A stretch of DNA of 64,000 nucleotides, from positions 62,001-126,000 of the forward strand of contig WGNF01000015.1 in assembly GCA_016124615.1 (NCBI GenBank). Direction: 5' to 3'. The stretch comes from Paracoccaceae bacterium (GTDB taxonomy: Bacteria; Pseudomonadota; Alphaproteobacteria; Rhodobacterales; Rhodobacteraceae). Shown here one piece after another: positions 16,756-26,633 of the stretch; the first letter of the stretch is position 1, and every line of letters begins with the position of its first letter. The notes beneath the pieces are model-generated. The model was given only the letters and a program-made list of their open reading frames with translations, had not been told where the DNA came from and made no database searches. Made by a program: the position numbers and the translations under genes.

Positions 16756-18408
16756 ATGACCGAGATCGTCCGGGAGTCGATGGAATATGACGTCGTGATC
16801 GTCGGCGCCGGGCCTGCGGGCCTGTCGGCGGCGATCCGGCTGAAGCAGCTAGACGCCGATCTGTCGGTGGTGGTGCTGGAGAAGGGATCCGAGGTCGGCG
16901 CGCATATCCTGTCGGGCGCGGTGCTCGACCCCTCGGGGCTGGATGCGCTGATGCCGGACTGGCGCGAGCGCGGCGCCCCGATCAAGGTGCCGGTGCGCGA
17001 GGACAACTTCTACATCCTCGGCGAAGCCGGGAAGGTGCGCATCCCGAACTGGCCGATGCCGCCCCTGATGTCGAACCACGGCAACTACATCGTCTCGATG
17101 GCGAATGTCTGCCGCTGGATGGCCGAACAGGCCGAGGCGCTGGGGGTAGAGATTTTCGCCGGCATGTCGTGTTCCGAGATCGTCTGGGGCGACGACGGAT
17201 CGGTGAAAGGTGTCGTCGCGGGCGAGTTCGGCAAGCAGGCCGATGGCACGCCGGGGCCGAACTATGAACCGGGCATGGAACTGCTGGGCAAGTATGTCTT
17301 CTTGTCGGAAGGCGTGCGCGGGTCGCTGGCCAAGCAGGTGATCGCCAAGTTCGACCTGTCGAAGGGCCATTGCCCGCAGAAGTTCGGCCTTGGCATGAAG
17401 GAAATCTGGGAAATCGACCCCGCCAAGCATCGCGAGGGCACCGTGACCCACACGATGGGCTGGCCGCTGGGCTCGAACGCGGGCGGCGGGTCGTTCATCT
17501 ACCATCTGGAGAACAACCAGGTTTACGTCGGCTTCGTGGTTCACCTGAACTATCGCAACCCGCACCTCTACCCCTACATGGAGTTCCAGCGGTTCAAGCA
17601 CCATCCGATGGTGGCGGACCTGCTGAAAGGCGGCAAGCGCGTGGCCTACGGCGCGCGCGCGATCAGCGAGGGCGGCTGGCAGTCGATCCCGAAACTGGTG
17701 GCGCCGGGGGTGGCACTGCTGGGCTGTTCGGCCGGGCTGGTGAACGTGCCGCGCATCAAGGGCAACCACAATGCGATGCTGTCGGGCAAGGCGGCGGCCG
17801 AGGCGGCGCATGCGGCGATCAAGGCGGGCCGCGCTGGCGACGAGCTGACCGGCTACGAGGCCGATCTGCGCAGCGGGCCGATCGCGAAAGACCTGAAGAA
17901 GGTGCGCAACGTCAAGCCGCTGTGGTCGCACTACGGGTTGACCACCTCGCTGGCGGTGGGCGGCTTCGACATGTGGACCAACAACCTCTTCGGCGTCTCG
18001 GTTCTTGGAACGCTGAAGCATGGCAAGACCGATGCGGCGGCGACCGGGCTGGCGAAGGATTTCGCGCCGATCGACTATCCGCGCCCGGATGGCGTGCTCA
18101 GCTTCGACCGGCTGACCAATGTCGCCTTCAGCTTTACCAACCACGAGGAAAGCCAGCCGCCGCACCTCAGGCTCAAGGATGATTCGGTCCCGATCGGGGT
18201 GAACCTGCCGAAGTATGATGAACCGGCGCAACGCTACTGCCCGGCCGGGGTGTACGAGGTGGTCGGGCAGGACAGCGGCAACCCGCGGTTCCAGATCAAC
18301 TTTCAGAACTGCGTGCACTGCAAGACCTGCGATATCAAGGACCCGAGCCAGAACATCGTCTGGACCACGCCGCAGGGTGGGGATGGCCCGAACTATCCCA
18401 ACATGTGA
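16756..18408 (+). CDS. Electron transfer flavoprotein-ubiquinone oxidoreductase
   Basis: 550-residue membrane-associated flavo-iron-sulfur enzyme that passes electrons from ETF (fatty-acid and amino-acid dehydrogenases) to ubiquinone. The FAD-binding VIVGAGPAGLSAAIRLKQL is at about residues 14-32. The 4Fe-4S ferredoxin-like segment near the end has cysteines in RYCPAGVY and NFQNCVHCKTCDIKDPSQN. Start at 16756 is supported by GGGAGAG 5-6 bases upstream. Transcribed alone. The etfA/etfB subunits are not in the window. Confidence 0.95.
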   Translation: MTEIVRESMEYDVVIVGAGPAGLSAAIRLKQLDADLSVVVLEKGSEVGAHILSGAVLDPSGLDALMPDWRERGAPIKVPVREDNFYILGEAGKVRIPNWPMPPLMSNHGNYIVSMANVCRWMAEQAEALGVEIFAGMSCSEIVWGDDGSVKGVVAGEFGKQADGTPGPNYEPGMELLGKYVFLSEGVRGSLAKQVIAKFDLSKGHCPQKFGLGMKEIWEIDPAKHREGTVTHTMGWPLGSNAGGGSFIYHLENNQVYVGFVVHLNYRNPHLYPYMEFQRFKHHPMVADLLKGGKRVAYGARAISEGGWQSIPKLVAPGVALLGCSAGLVNVPRIKGNHNAMLSGKAAAEAAHAAIKAGRAGDELTGYEADLRSGPIAKDLKKVRNVKPLWSHYGLTTSLAVGGFDMWTNNLFGVSVLGTLKHGKTDAAATGLAKDFAPIDYPRPDGVLSFDRLTNVAFSFTNHEESQPPHLRLKDDSVPIGVNLPKYDEPAQRYCPAGVYEVVGQDSGNPRFQINFQNCVHCKTCDIKDPSQNIVWTTPQGGDGPNYPNM

Positions 18409-18429
18409 TAATTCCGTGATCTGGGGGCG

Positions 18430-18457
18430 TCGGGGGCGGTCAGATGGCTGCCCCCGA
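18430..18457 (+). terminator. Hairpin after the ETF-QO gene
   Basis: TCGGGGGC pairs with GCCCCCGA (8 bases, loop 12), 22 bases after the stop. There is no T-run, so it may only slow polymerase or protect the 3' end. Confidence 0.35.
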
Positions 18458-18522
18458 TTGCGTCTGCACGCGCGGGGCCGTAGCCTTGGCGGAACCATAT
18501 CCCCGACGACGAGGCCCCGCCT

Positions 18523-20238
18523 GTGACCCAGACCCGACGCCGCTTCCGCCTGGCAACCCTGTTTGTCGCCGGAGCGTTCGTTTCACCCGTTCACGCGGAT
18601 GGTGTCGCGGGCCCCTATCTGGCGGCGCAGGCGGCCAGCCAACGGTCGGACTATGCCGCTGCCGCCACCTATTTCACCCAGGCGCTGGCGCATGATCCCG
18701 GCAACACCGGGCTGATGGAAGTGGCCGCCCTGTCGGATGTGGCGCTGGGCGATTTCGACGCCGCGCTGCCGCTGGCCAAGACGATGGTCGCGACGGGCAT
18801 GACCAGCCCGACGGCGAATATCATCGTGCTGGCCGATCAGTTGAAACGCGGCGCCTTTGACGAAGCGCTGGCCGGGATCGCGGCCGGCAAGGGCCTTGGG
18901 CCACTGGTGGATGGGCTGGTCGGCGCCTGGGCACTGGTTGGCGAAGGCAAGATGTCGGACGCGCTTGCCGCCTTCGACAAGCTGGGCGCGAATCCGGGGT
19001 TGCAGGCCTTCGCGCTGTATCACAAGGCACTGGCGATGGCCTCGGTCGGCGACTTCGAGGGCGCCGAGAAGATCTTTGCCGGCGGCGACGGCGCGGTGCT
19101 GAACCTGTCGCGGCGCGGGGTGATCGCCGATGCCGAGGTGCTGAGCCAGCTTGACCGCAACCCCGACGCGGTGAAGCTGCTGGACAGTTCGTTCGGACAA
19201 GAGGCCGACCCGGTGATCGACGCGCTGCGCCAGCGCCTGAAGGACGGCCAGACGCTGCCTTTCGACGTGGTCCGCAACGCCACCGATGGCCTGTCAGAGG
19301 TGTTCTTTTCGGTTGCGGCCGCGCTGAAGGGCGAGGCGGCCGACAGCTTCTCGCTGGTCTATGCGCGAACGGCCGAAGACCTGCGGCCCGACAATGCCGA
19401 TGCCGTCCTGCTGACTGGCGATCTGCTGGAATCGCAGGGCCAGCAGGAACTGGCGATCACCGCCTATGGCAAGGTTTCGCGCGACGACCCGGCCTATTAC
19501 AACGCGCAGCTTGGGCGGGCGCAGGCGCTTTATGCCGCGGGGCAGATCGACGCCGGTATCGACGCGATGAAGCAGCTGACGACCGCCCACCCCGAACAGA
19601 TTGCGGCGCAGATGGGCCTTGGCGACCTGCTGCGCAAGCAGGAACGCTACACCGAGGCGGCGAAGGCCTATGATGCCGCCGTGGCGCTGATCCAGACGCC
19701 GCAGCAGGGCGACTGGACGCTGTTCTACGTGCGGGGCATCTGCAATGAACGGCAGGGCCAGTGGGACAAGGCCGAGCCGGATTTCCGCGAGGCGCTGGTG
19801 CTGCAACCGGATCAGCCCGAGGTGCTGAACTACCTTGGCTATGCGATGGTCGAACGTGGCGAGAAGCTTCCCGAGGCGCTGGACATGATCAAGCGCGCGG
19901 TGGCGGCCCGGCCGGATGACGGCTACATCGTCGACAGCCTGTCGTGGGTCTATTACCGCACCGGGCAGTATGAAAAGGCGCTGCCGATCGCCGAACATGC
20001 CTCGCAGTTGATGCCGGTGGATCCAGTGGTGACCGACCATCTGGGCGATGTCTACTGGGCGGTGGGCCGCAAGCTGGAGGCCGAGTTCCAGTGGCATCGC
20101 GCGCTGTCCTACGACCCCGATCCGAAAGACGCTGCCCGCATCAAGCGCAAGCTGGAAATCGGGCTGGATGCCGTGCTGAAGGAAGAGGGCGCCGCGCCGC
20201 TGAAAATCGTCGTGGACAATGGCTCCAGCGGCGGTTGA
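18523..20238 (+). CDS. Exported tetratricopeptide-repeat protein
   Basis: 571 residues starting at GTG. The N-terminus ([21 protein letters not shown]) is a signal peptide, so the protein works in the periplasm or envelope. At least eight TPR-like helical pairs follow, for example [58 protein letters not shown] and [16 protein letters not shown]. TPRs are scaffolds for protein contacts; the partner is unknown. Its last 20 bases overlap the start of ispE in another frame, so translation may be coupled. Confidence 0.9.
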   Translation: MTQTRRRFRLATLFVAGAFVSPVHADGVAGPYLAAQAASQRSDYAAAATYFTQALAHDPGNTGLMEVAALSDVALGDFDAALPLAKTMVATGMTSPTANIIVLADQLKRGAFDEALAGIAAGKGLGPLVDGLVGAWALVGEGKMSDALAAFDKLGANPGLQAFALYHKALAMASVGDFEGAEKIFAGGDGAVLNLSRRGVIADAEVLSQLDRNPDAVKLLDSSFGQEADPVIDALRQRLKDGQTLPFDVVRNATDGLSEVFFSVAAALKGEAADSFSLVYARTAEDLRPDNADAVLLTGDLLESQGQQELAITAYGKVSRDDPAYYNAQLGRAQALYAAGQIDAGIDAMKQLTTAHPEQIAAQMGLGDLLRKQERYTEAAKAYDAAVALIQTPQQGDWTLFYVRGICNERQGQWDKAEPDFREALVLQPDQPEVLNYLGYAMVERGEKLPEALDMIKRAVAARPDDGYIVDSLSWVYYRTGQYEKALPIAEHASQLMPVDPVVTDHLGDVYWAVGRKLEAEFQWHRALSYDPDPKDAARIKRKLEIGLDAVLKEEGAAPLKIVVDNGSSGG

Positions 20239-21091
20239 GGCCTTCGCGCCCGCCAAGATCAATCTGGCACTTCACGTTATCGGCCAACGTGCCGACAGCT
20301 ATCACCTGCTCGACAGCCTCGTGGTGTTCGCCGATGTCGGCGACAGCCTGCGCGTGCAGGGCGCCGGGGCGCTGACGCTGGAGGTGACGGGGCCACGCGC
20401 GGCGGGCGTGCCCTGCGATGCCGACAATCTGGTGCTGCGCGCGGCGCATCTGCTGGCGCCGGGGCAGGGCGCCCGGATCACGCTGGAAAAGCGGCTGCCG
20501 GTCGCCTCGGGCATCGGTGGCGGGTCGGCCGATGCGGCGGCGGCGCTGCGGGCGCTGTCGCAACTGTGGGGCCGGGCGCTGCCTGCGGCGGTGGATGTGC
20601 TGGCGCTGGGGGCCGATGTGCCCGCCTGCCTTGACGGGCGGCCGCTGCGGATGGGCGGTATCGGCGAGCATCTGGTGCCGCTGCTACCCTTGCCGCCGGT
20701 CTGGCTGGTGCTGGCCAATCCCGGCGTGGCGGTGGCGACCCCCTCCGTTTTCCGGGCGCTGGTGCGGCGCGACAATGCGGGCCTGCCGCCCGATCCGCCG
20801 CGCGTCGCCACCGCGGCCGATCTGGCCGTCTGGCTGCGGCTGACGCGCAACGATCTGGAGGCGGCGGCGCTGACTCTGGCCCCGGTGATCGGCGCCGCGC
20901 TGCGCGCCCTGTCGGCGCAGCCCGGCTGTCTGCTGGCGCGGATGTCGGGGTCGGGGGCGACCTGTTTCGGCCTGTTCGCCGATCCGTTGTCTGCCGCCGC
21001 GGCGGCGCGCGCCATCGGCAAGGCGGAACCGGGCTGGTGGGTTGCCGATGCGGGCCTTGCGCCGCCTCAGGCGACGCGGGCCACCACGTAA
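20219..21091 (+). CDS. ispE: 4-diphosphocytidyl-2-C-methyl-D-erythritol kinase
   Basis: GHMP kinase of the MEP isoprenoid pathway; phosphorylates the 2-hydroxyl of CDP-methylerythritol. 290 residues. Marks: [20 protein letters not shown] at residues 9-28, the ATP loop [20 protein letters not shown] near 94-113, and [11 protein letters not shown] near the C-terminus. It begins inside the 3' end of the TPR gene and ends overlapping the polyprenyl synthase gene on the other strand by 25 bases. Confidence 0.95.
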   Translation: MAPAAVEAFAPAKINLALHVIGQRADSYHLLDSLVVFADVGDSLRVQGAGALTLEVTGPRAAGVPCDADNLVLRAAHLLAPGQGARITLEKRLPVASGIGGGSADAAAALRALSQLWGRALPAAVDVLALGADVPACLDGRPLRMGGIGEHLVPLLPLPPVWLVLANPGVAVATPSVFRALVRRDNAGLPPDPPRVATAADLAVWLRLTRNDLEAAALTLAPVIGAALRALSAQPGCLLARMSGSGATCFGLFADPLSAAAAARAIGKAEPGWWVADAGLAPPQATRATT

Positions 21092-22068
21092 TCGGCCAGA
21101 TCGGCCAACATTTCCTTCAACTCGTGGCCGGGCAGCGGCAACAGCGCCGCCTTGGCACGCTCGACCCAGGCGAGGGCGTCGGCCCGTGTCGTGGCCATCG
21201 CATCGTGGCGCTGCAACAGCGCCATCGCCTGTTCCAGATCGCCTTCGCGCTGGTCGCCCTTTTCGATCACCCGCTGCCAGAAGGCACGCTCGGTCGCGTC
21301 GGCCTTGGCCACGGCGCGGATCACCGGCAGCGTCAGCTTACGCTCGCGGAAGTCGTCGCCGACGTTCTTGCCGATCACCGCGCTGGTGCCGCCGTAATCC
21401 AGAAGGTCATCGACGATCTGAAAGGCGATCCCCAGCGCATCGCCGTAAACATGCAGCGCGCGCACCTGATCCTCGGGCGCGCCCGCGATCACGCCGCCGA
21501 CCTCGGTTGCCGCCGAAAACAGCGCCGCCGTCTTGCCGCGCACGACTTGCAGATAGATCGCCTCGGTGGTGCGCAGATCCTGCGCGGCGGTCAGTTGCAG
21601 CACCTCGCCCTCGGCGATGGTGGCAGAGGCGTTGGCGAGGATGTCGAGCACGCGCAGGTTGCCGGTTTCGACCATCAACTGAAAGCTGCGGGAAAACAGG
21701 TAATCGCCGACCAGAACCGAGGATTTGTTGTCCCACAACAGGTTGGCGGTGGGGCGGCCGCGGCGCTGCGCGCTTTCATCCACCACGTCGTCATGCAGAA
21801 GCGTGGCGGTGTGGATGAATTCGACCGTCGCGGCCAGATGCACATGATAAGGCCCGCCATAGCCGCACAGCCGCGCGGCGGCCAGCGTCAGCATCGGGCG
21901 CAAGCGCTTGCCACCGGCCTCGACCAGATGCGCGGTCACTTCCGGAATGCGCGGCGCATGTTCCGACGCCATCCGCGTGCGGATCAGCGCATTCACCGCC
22001 TCCATATCGGCGGCGAGATACGCGCCCAGCCGGTCGTGCGGTGCCTGACGTGCCTCGAACAAACCCAT
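21067..22068 (-). CDS. ispB: Polyprenyl (octa/deca-prenyl) diphosphate synthase
   Basis: Extends isoprenyl chains to make the ubiquinone side chain. 333 residues from ATG 22068 ([18 protein letters not shown]); the frame can also begin at a TTG at 22089. First aspartate-rich motif: [18 protein letters not shown] near residues 91-108. Second: [15 protein letters not shown] near 218-232. GKRLRPML also is typical. Chain length cannot be read directly; Rhodobacterales use Q-10. It meets ispE tail to tail, so two isoprenoid genes share a 3' overlap. Confidence 0.93.
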   Translation of the reverse strand: MGLFEARQAPHDRLGAYLAADMEAVNALIRTRMASEHAPRIPEVTAHLVEAGGKRLRPMLTLAAARLCGYGGPYHVHLAATVEFIHTATLLHDDVVDESAQRRGRPTANLLWDNKSSVLVGDYLFSRSFQLMVETGNLRVLDILANASATIAEGEVLQLTAAQDLRTTEAIYLQVVRGKTAALFSAATEVGGVIAGAPEDQVRALHVYGDALGIAFQIVDDLLDYGGTSAVIGKNVGDDFRERKLTLPVIRAVAKADATERAFWQRVIEKGDQREGDLEQAMALLQRHDAMATTRADALAWVERAKAALLPLPGHELKEMLADLADYVVARVA

Positions 22069-22118
22069 ATCCGTCTCGTCCCTCGACAATGCCGCGGACT
22101 TCCCCTTAAGTCGGAGCG

Positions 22119-22334
22119 ATGAGAGAGCTTTTGCGCACCACCGACCCCACGATCGTCGCCTTCGCGACCGCGCTTCTACAGGGCGAGGGTATAGCGGCGT
22201 TTCCGATGGACGTCCACATGAGCGTACTCGAAGGCTCGATTGGCATATTGCCGCGCCGCCTGATGGTGCGCGATCAGGACTTGTTCATCGCGCGCATCGT
22301 GATGAAGGACAACGACATTCCGCTCGGGTTCTAG
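22119..22334 (+). CDS. DUF2007-family small protein
   Basis: 71 residues starting MRELLRTTDPTIVAFATALL. The pattern of an N-terminal 'acts on two loci' segment, a middle VHMSVLEGSIGILPRRLMV and a final IARIVMKDNDIPLGF fits DUF2007 (putative signal-transducing, GlnB-like fold). The gene starts 50 bases from the divergent polyprenyl synthase start and ends 3 bases before the methyltransferase gene, with which it is surely co-transcribed. Confidence 0.82.
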   Translation: MRELLRTTDPTIVAFATALLQGEGIAAFPMDVHMSVLEGSIGILPRRLMVRDQDLFIARIVMKDNDIPLGF

Positions 22335-22337
22335 CGC

Positions 22338-23102
22338 ATGTTCAATGAGGCGGACCTGACCGATGACGGCTTTCTGGGCGGCCGCTTGCGGATCCTGCAG
22401 CCGCGGGCGGGCTACCGGGCGGCCACCGATCCGGTGCTGCTGGCGGCCGCCGTGCCCGCGCGGGCCGGGCAGCGCGTGCTGGAGCTTGGCTGCGGCGCCG
22501 GGGTCGCCTCGCTTTGCCTGCTGGCGCGGGTGCCGGGGATCAGCGTCGCCGGGCTGGAACGGCAGCCGGATTATGCCGACCTTGCCCGCCGCAACGCGCA
22601 GCGCAACGCCCTGCCGCTGAGCGTGGAAGAGGGCGATCTGGCCGCGATGCCCGCCGCGCTGCGGGCTGCGACCTTTGACCACGTCATCGCCAACCCGCCG
22701 TACTTTCCGGCCGGTGGCGGCACCCCCGCGCGCGAGGCCGGGCGCGAGGCCGCGCTGCGCGAGGCGACACCGCTCAGCGCATGGCTCGACGCGGCCACCC
22801 GCCGCCTTGCCCCCGGCGGCCTCTTGACGATGATTCACGCCGCTGATCGCTTGCCCGACCTTCTGGCCGCCTGCGACCACCGGCTGGGCAGCGTGACCCT
22901 GCTGCCGCTGGCCCCGCGCGAGGGGCGCGCGGCGATACGGGTGATCTGCCAGGCCCGCAAGGGCGGCCGCGGTGCCTTCCGGCTGCTGGCGCCGTTCGTG
23001 CTGCACACCGGCCCCGCACATGACGGCGACCGCGACAGTTTTACCGCCGCCGCGCGCGCAATCCTGCGCGATGGCGCCGCTCTGACCCCGCTCGCCGGTT
23101 AA
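22338..23102 (+). CDS. N6-adenine tRNA/RNA methyltransferase (TrmN6/YfiC type)
   Basis: 254-residue class I SAM methyltransferase. SAM loop LELGCGAGVASLCLLARVPG at about 49-68, and the N6-adenine active site NPPYF near 118-122. The N-terminus (DGFLGGRLRILQPRAGYRAA) matches the YfiC/TrmN6 group, which methylates A37 of tRNA-Val in Escherichia coli. The exact target here is inferred. It sits 3 bases after the DUF2007 gene. Confidence 0.85.
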   Translation: MFNEADLTDDGFLGGRLRILQPRAGYRAATDPVLLAAAVPARAGQRVLELGCGAGVASLCLLARVPGISVAGLERQPDYADLARRNAQRNALPLSVEEGDLAAMPAALRAATFDHVIANPPYFPAGGGTPAREAGREAALREATPLSAWLDAATRRLAPGGLLTMIHAADRLPDLLAACDHRLGSVTLLPLAPREGRAAIRVICQARKGGRGAFRLLAPFVLHTGPAHDGDRDSFTAAARAILRDGAALTPLAG

Positions 23103-23222
23103 TCCTTCGGCAATCCGCGCGTGCTCACATTTCTCTCAACCGGAGTGTGTGCGGAGGCGCGTGACACGACTCGGTAAGTGTGATGGAATCATGACAGAGC
23201 AACCCACGAGAGGAGGACGACC

Positions 23223-23390
23223 ATGACCATGACGTCGCATCTGCAGGAGCTTCGCCGCAAACACGAAACCCTCTCGGACCGCGTCGAACAGGCTCAGCGG
23301 AGCCCCGGTGTGGATGCACTGACGATCGCCGACATGAAAAAGCAAAAACTGAAACTGAAGGAAGAGATCGCGCGCCTCAGCCAGCACTAG
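23223..23390 (+). CDS. DUF465/YdcH-family small helical protein
   Basis: 55 residues, starting MTMTSHLQELRRKHETLSDR and ending EIARLSQH. The layout (short alpha-hairpin, DALTIADMKKQKLKLKEEIA) is that of DUF465, a family of tiny coiled-coil proteins of unknown function widespread in alphaproteobacteria. A strong ribosome site GAGAGGAGGACGACC stands before the ATG. Its last 14 bases overlap the 3' end of the exporter gene on the other strand. Confidence 0.88.
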   Translation: MTMTSHLQELRRKHETLSDRVEQAQRSPGVDALTIADMKKQKLKLKEEIARLSQH

Positions 23391-24267
23391 GCACCGGGCG
23401 CCGGTTTAGCCGCGCGCTGCTGCGTGCGGCGATCCCGGCCCCGCCCGCAATCAGCCCCGCCGCGATCAGGATCGCGGGTGAGGCGGTTGTGACGCCTGCA
23501 AGGATCAGGGCCAGCGTCGACAACAGCGGCGCGGCATAGGACGCGACGCCCAGAATCTGGATGTCGCCCGCCTTCACGCCGATATCCCAGACGTAGAAGG
23601 CGATGCCCACCGGGCCGACGCCCAACGCAAGGCAGGCGGCCCAGCCCAGTGCGCCCCGTGGCCAGACCGTCGGTTCCATCGCAAGGTGGAGCCCGGTTGA
23701 AAGCACCGCGGTGGCGAGGCAGAACACCGCGACGCTTTCCGTCGGCACGCGGCCGAGACGCCGCGACAGCACCGAATAACCCGACCAAGTCAGCGCGCAA
23801 AGGAACGCGAGCCCGTAGCCCGGCAGCGCCGCCCCGCTGAACCCGGCGCCCCCGCGCAGCACGATCAGCGCGGCCCCGGCGAAGGCGATCAGCGCGCCCA
23901 GCACATGCCCGGCACCCAGCCTTTCGCCCGGCAGCAGGCCCGAGAACAGCACGATCAGCAGCGGCCAGAGATAGGCGATCAGCCCGGCCTCGGCCGCCGG
24001 GGCCATGCGCAGCGCCGAAAAGTAGAGCGCGTGATAGCCGAAAAGCGCCACCGTTCCAAAGACATAGACCCGCCAGCCAATTCGCCGCAGCACACCCGCC
24101 TGACCGCGCCCCAGCGTCCAGACCAGCCCGATCGCGCCACCGATGGCAAAGCAGATCGCATTCAGTTCCAGCGGCGGCACCGGCGCCGAACCGACCGTGA
24201 ACAGGGCGAGCAGCGACCAGAGCAGGATCGCGGTGAAACCGATGAGGGTGGCGCGGGGGCGGGTCAT
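23377..24267 (-). CDS. EamA/DMT exporter resembling aromatic amino acid exporter YddG
   Basis: 296 residues with ten hydrophobic segments in two EamA halves. The start MTRPRATLIGFTAILLWSLL strongly resembles YddG of enteric bacteria, which exports aromatic amino acids; other motifs are weaker, so the substrate is inferred. Start at 24267, although the frame extends to 24339. It follows phbB on the same strand, but a terminator-like hairpin lies between them. Confidence 0.85.
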   Translation of the reverse strand: MTRPRATLIGFTAILLWSLLALFTVGSAPVPPLELNAICFAIGGAIGLVWTLGRGQAGVLRRIGWRVYVFGTVALFGYHALYFSALRMAPAAEAGLIAYLWPLLIVLFSGLLPGERLGAGHVLGALIAFAGAALIVLRGGAGFSGAALPGYGLAFLCALTWSGYSVLSRRLGRVPTESVAVFCLATAVLSTGLHLAMEPTVWPRGALGWAACLALGVGPVGIAFYVWDIGVKAGDIQILGVASYAAPLLSTLALILAGVTTASPAILIAAGLIAGGAGIAARSSARLNRRPVPSAG

Positions 24268-24301
24268 GGCGCGCAGTCCTACATGCGCCCGCGCGCCGGT
24301 C

Positions 24302-24333
24302 AAATGGAAACGGCCAGCCGCACAGGCTGGCCG
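24302..24333 (-). terminator. Terminator after phbB
   Basis: A perfect 9-base stem CGGCCAGCC / GGCTGGCCG with a 5-base loop, followed on the minus strand by TTTCCATTT. It lies 22 bases after the phbB stop and would separate phbB from the exporter gene. Confidence 0.65.
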
Positions 24334-24354
24334 GTCCACGAATCGTGCGTGGTA

Positions 24355-25080
24355 TCAGACGAAGAACTGCCCGCCGTTGGCAGTGATCGTCGAGCCGGTG
24401 ATGAAGCCCGCGTCATCCGCCGCAAGGAACACCACGCAGCGCGCGATTTCCGAAGGTTCGCCAAGGCGGCCGACCGGAATTTGCGGGATGATGCGCTCGT
24501 TCAGAACTTTTTCATCGATCGCGCGCACCATCTCGGTGCCGATGTAGCCGGGGCAAATCGCGTTGACGGTAATGCCCGCCCGCGCGCCTTCCTGCGCCAG
24601 TGCCTTGGTGAAGCCAAGATCACCCGCTTTCGACGCGGAATAGTTCGCCTGCCCCGCTTGCCCCTTCTGCCCGTTGATCGAGGAGATGTTGACGACGCGG
24701 CCGAACTTGCGATCGCGCATCCCGGTCCAGACCGGGTGGGTCATGTTGTAAAGGCCGGTCAAGTTGGTATCGATGACCTCTTTCCACTGCTGCGGCGTCA
24801 TCTTGTGGAACATCGCATCGCGGGTGATGCCCGCGTTGTTCACCAGCACGTCGACCGGGCCAACCTCGGCCTCGACCTTCGCGACGCCTTCCTTGCAGGC
24901 ATCGTAATCCGCTACCGACCATTTGTAGGTCGGGATGCCGGTTTCAGCGGTGAACTTGGCGGCAGCCTCGTCGTTGCCGGCATAGTTGGCGGCCACGCGA
25001 TAGCCCGCGGCCTTGAGCGCGATCGAGATGGCTGCGCCGATACCGCGCGACCCCCCGGTGACGAGAGCGACTCTGGACAT
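24355..25080 (-). CDS. phbB: Acetoacetyl-CoA reductase
   Basis: NADPH-dependent reductase making (R)-3-hydroxybutyryl-CoA for polyhydroxybutyrate. 241-residue SDR: cofactor loop VTGGSRGIGAAIS at about 7-19, LVNNAGITRDAMF near 83-95, serine in NISSINGQKGQAG, and YSASKAG with catalytic Tyr and Lys near residues 152-158. The C-terminus FITGSTITANGGQFFV is typical of PhbB. It follows phbA by 110 bases containing a terminator hairpin and a PhaR-like box, so it may have a promoter of its own. Confidence 0.96.
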   Translation of the reverse strand: MSRVALVTGGSRGIGAAISIALKAAGYRVAANYAGNDEAAAKFTAETGIPTYKWSVADYDACKEGVAKVEAEVGPVDVLVNNAGITRDAMFHKMTPQQWKEVIDTNLTGLYNMTHPVWTGMRDRKFGRVVNISSINGQKGQAGQANYSASKAGDLGFTKALAQEGARAGITVNAICPGYIGTEMVRAIDEKVLNERIIPQIPVGRLGEPSEIARCVVFLAADDAGFITGSTITANGGQFFV

Positions 25081-25120
25081 GATTCCTCCGTTCTGTCTGT
25101 AAGTCTTGAAACTGTGTTAC

Positions 25121-25157
25121 CGAAAAGAATAAGGGCGCGCAATTATATTGCGCGCCC
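25121..25157 (-). terminator. Terminator hairpin between phbA and phbB
   Basis: GGGCGCGCAAT and ATTGCGCGCCC pair perfectly over 11 bases with a TAT loop. On the minus strand the stem is followed by TTATTCTTTT. It would stop or attenuate phbA transcripts before phbB, giving uneven expression of the two genes. Confidence 0.75.
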
Positions 25158-25177
25158 GTTTTGCACGTGCAGCATTT

Positions 25178-25189
25178 CTGCGGACGCAG
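25178..25189. promoter_or_regulatory. PhaR-like box CTGC-N4-GCAG upstream of phbB
   Basis: CTGCGGACGCAG fits the CTGC-N3/4-GCAG pattern described for the PHB regulator PhaR in Paracoccus and Rhodobacter. It lies just after the phbA stop and about 98 bases before the phbB start. A second such box precedes phbA. Short patterns like this occur by chance in GC-rich DNA, so placement is the main support. Confidence 0.4.
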
Positions 25190-25190
25190 G

Positions 25191-26366
25191 TCAGGCCCGC
25201 GTCAGGCACATGGCGACACCCATGCCGCCGCCGATGCACAGGGTGGCCAGACCCTTTTTGGCGTCGCGGCGCTTCATCTCGAACAGCAGCGTGTTCAGGA
25301 TGCGCGCGCCCGAGGCGCCGATCGGGTGGCCGATGGCGATGGCGCCGCCGTTCACGTTGACGATCGACGGATCCCAGCCCATGTCCTTGTTCACCGCGCA
25401 GGCCTGCGCCGCGAAAGCTTCGTTGGCTTCGACGAGGTCGAGGTCTTCGGCCTTCCAGCCCGCCCTTTCCAGCGCCTTGCGGCTGGCGAAGATCGGGCCG
25501 ACGCCCATGATCGAGGGGTCGACGCCGGTCGTCGCATAAGAGGCGATGCGGGCCAGCGGCTCCAGCCCGCGTTTTTCAGCCTCGTTCGCGCTCATCAGCA
25601 GCACGCCGGCCGCGCCGTCGTTGAGGCCGCTGGCGTTGCCTGCGGTCACGGTGCCATCCTTGGTGAAGGCCGGGCGCAGCTTTTGCATTGCATCGAGCGT
25701 CGCACCGGCGCGGATGTATTCGTCCGCGTCCACGATGATGTCGCCCTTGCGGGTCTTCACCGTGTAGCCGACGATCTCGTCCTTGAACTTGCCGGCCTTC
25801 TGCGCCGCCTCGGCCTTGTTCTGGCTGGCCACGGCGAACTGATCCTGCATGTCGCGGCTGATCTGCCACTGTTGCGCGACGTTCTCGGCGGTCTGGCCCA
25901 TGTGATAGCCGTTGAAGGCGTCCCAGAGGCCGTCGCGGATCATCGAATCGATCATCTGCATGTCACCCATCTTGGTGCCCGCGCGCAGATGCGCGACATG
26001 GGGCGACAGCGACATGCTTTCCTGCCCGCCCGCCGCGACGATGGCGGCATCGCCGAGCTGGATGTGCTGCGCCGCCAGCGCAACCGAACGCAGGCCCGAG
26101 CCGCAGACCTGGTTGATCGACCAGGCCGCGCTTTCGATCGGCAGACCGGCGTGGATATGCGCCTGGCGCGCCGGGTTCTGGCCCTGGCCCGCGGTCAGCA
26201 CCTGGCCCAGGATGGTTTCCGACACTTCGGCCTTGTCGATTCCGGCGCGGGCGACGACTTCGGCCAGCACGGTGGCGCCCAGTTCATGCGCCGGGGTATT
26301 GGCGAAGGCGCCGTTGAAGCTGCCGACGGCCGTGCGGGCAGCCGATACGATTACGACATTGGTCAT
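25191..26366 (-). CDS. phbA: Acetyl-CoA C-acetyltransferase (beta-ketothiolase)
   Basis: Joins two acetyl-CoA to acetoacetyl-CoA, the first step of polyhydroxybutyrate synthesis. 391 residues, the standard length. Catalytic cysteine in [14 protein letters not shown] near residue 89, histidine in [16 protein letters not shown] near 348, second cysteine in [16 protein letters not shown] near 378. Start 26366 ([17 protein letters not shown]) has GAGAGGACC upstream; the frame extends to 26534 without conserved protein. Confidence 0.97.
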   Translation of the reverse strand: MTNVVIVSAARTAVGSFNGAFANTPAHELGATVLAEVVARAGIDKAEVSETILGQVLTAGQGQNPARQAHIHAGLPIESAAWSINQVCGSGLRSVALAAQHIQLGDAAIVAAGGQESMSLSPHVAHLRAGTKMGDMQMIDSMIRDGLWDAFNGYHMGQTAENVAQQWQISRDMQDQFAVASQNKAEAAQKAGKFKDEIVGYTVKTRKGDIIVDADEYIRAGATLDAMQKLRPAFTKDGTVTAGNASGLNDGAAGVLLMSANEAEKRGLEPLARIASYATTGVDPSIMGVGPIFASRKALERAGWKAEDLDLVEANEAFAAQACAVNKDMGWDPSIVNVNGGAIAIGHPIGASGARILNTLLFEMKRRDAKKGLATLCIGGGMGVAMCLTRA

Positions 26367-26491
26367 GTTGGGGTCCTCTCCCTTGCCACAATGTGCAACG
26401 GGCGCCGCGGCGGGTCTGTCCGGACCCCGCTGCCGCCAGAGTGGCGGTGACGGGGCAGCGGACAGGCGGTCACAGCCATCTGGCGCCTGCG

Positions 26492-26502
26492 CTGCTTTGC
26501 AG
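26492..26502. promoter_or_regulatory. PhaR-like box CTGC-N3-GCAG upstream of phbA
   Basis: CTGCTTTGCAG, flanked to give the longer palindrome GCTGCTTTGCAGC, lies 126-136 bases before the phbA start. It matches the PhaR pattern. With the box at 25178 it suggests that both genes answer to PhaR, which senses PHB in related bacteria. Confidence 0.45.
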
Positions 26503-26633
26503 CATCCCCTAAGATGACCGCGCGTCAAGCGCAATGTCGCCGCGGTTGCGTGCCGGTTTTCCGGGCGGAATGTGGCCCGAATGTGGCATTTGCCATCCGG
26601 TGGCGCCGGGTCGCCGCTGCCGGGCCGGTGCCA

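Noticed and set aside
16849..18498. Open frame of 549 codons antisense to the ETF-QO gene
   Set aside because: The plus strand carries the FAD and 4Fe-4S motifs; this frame has none.
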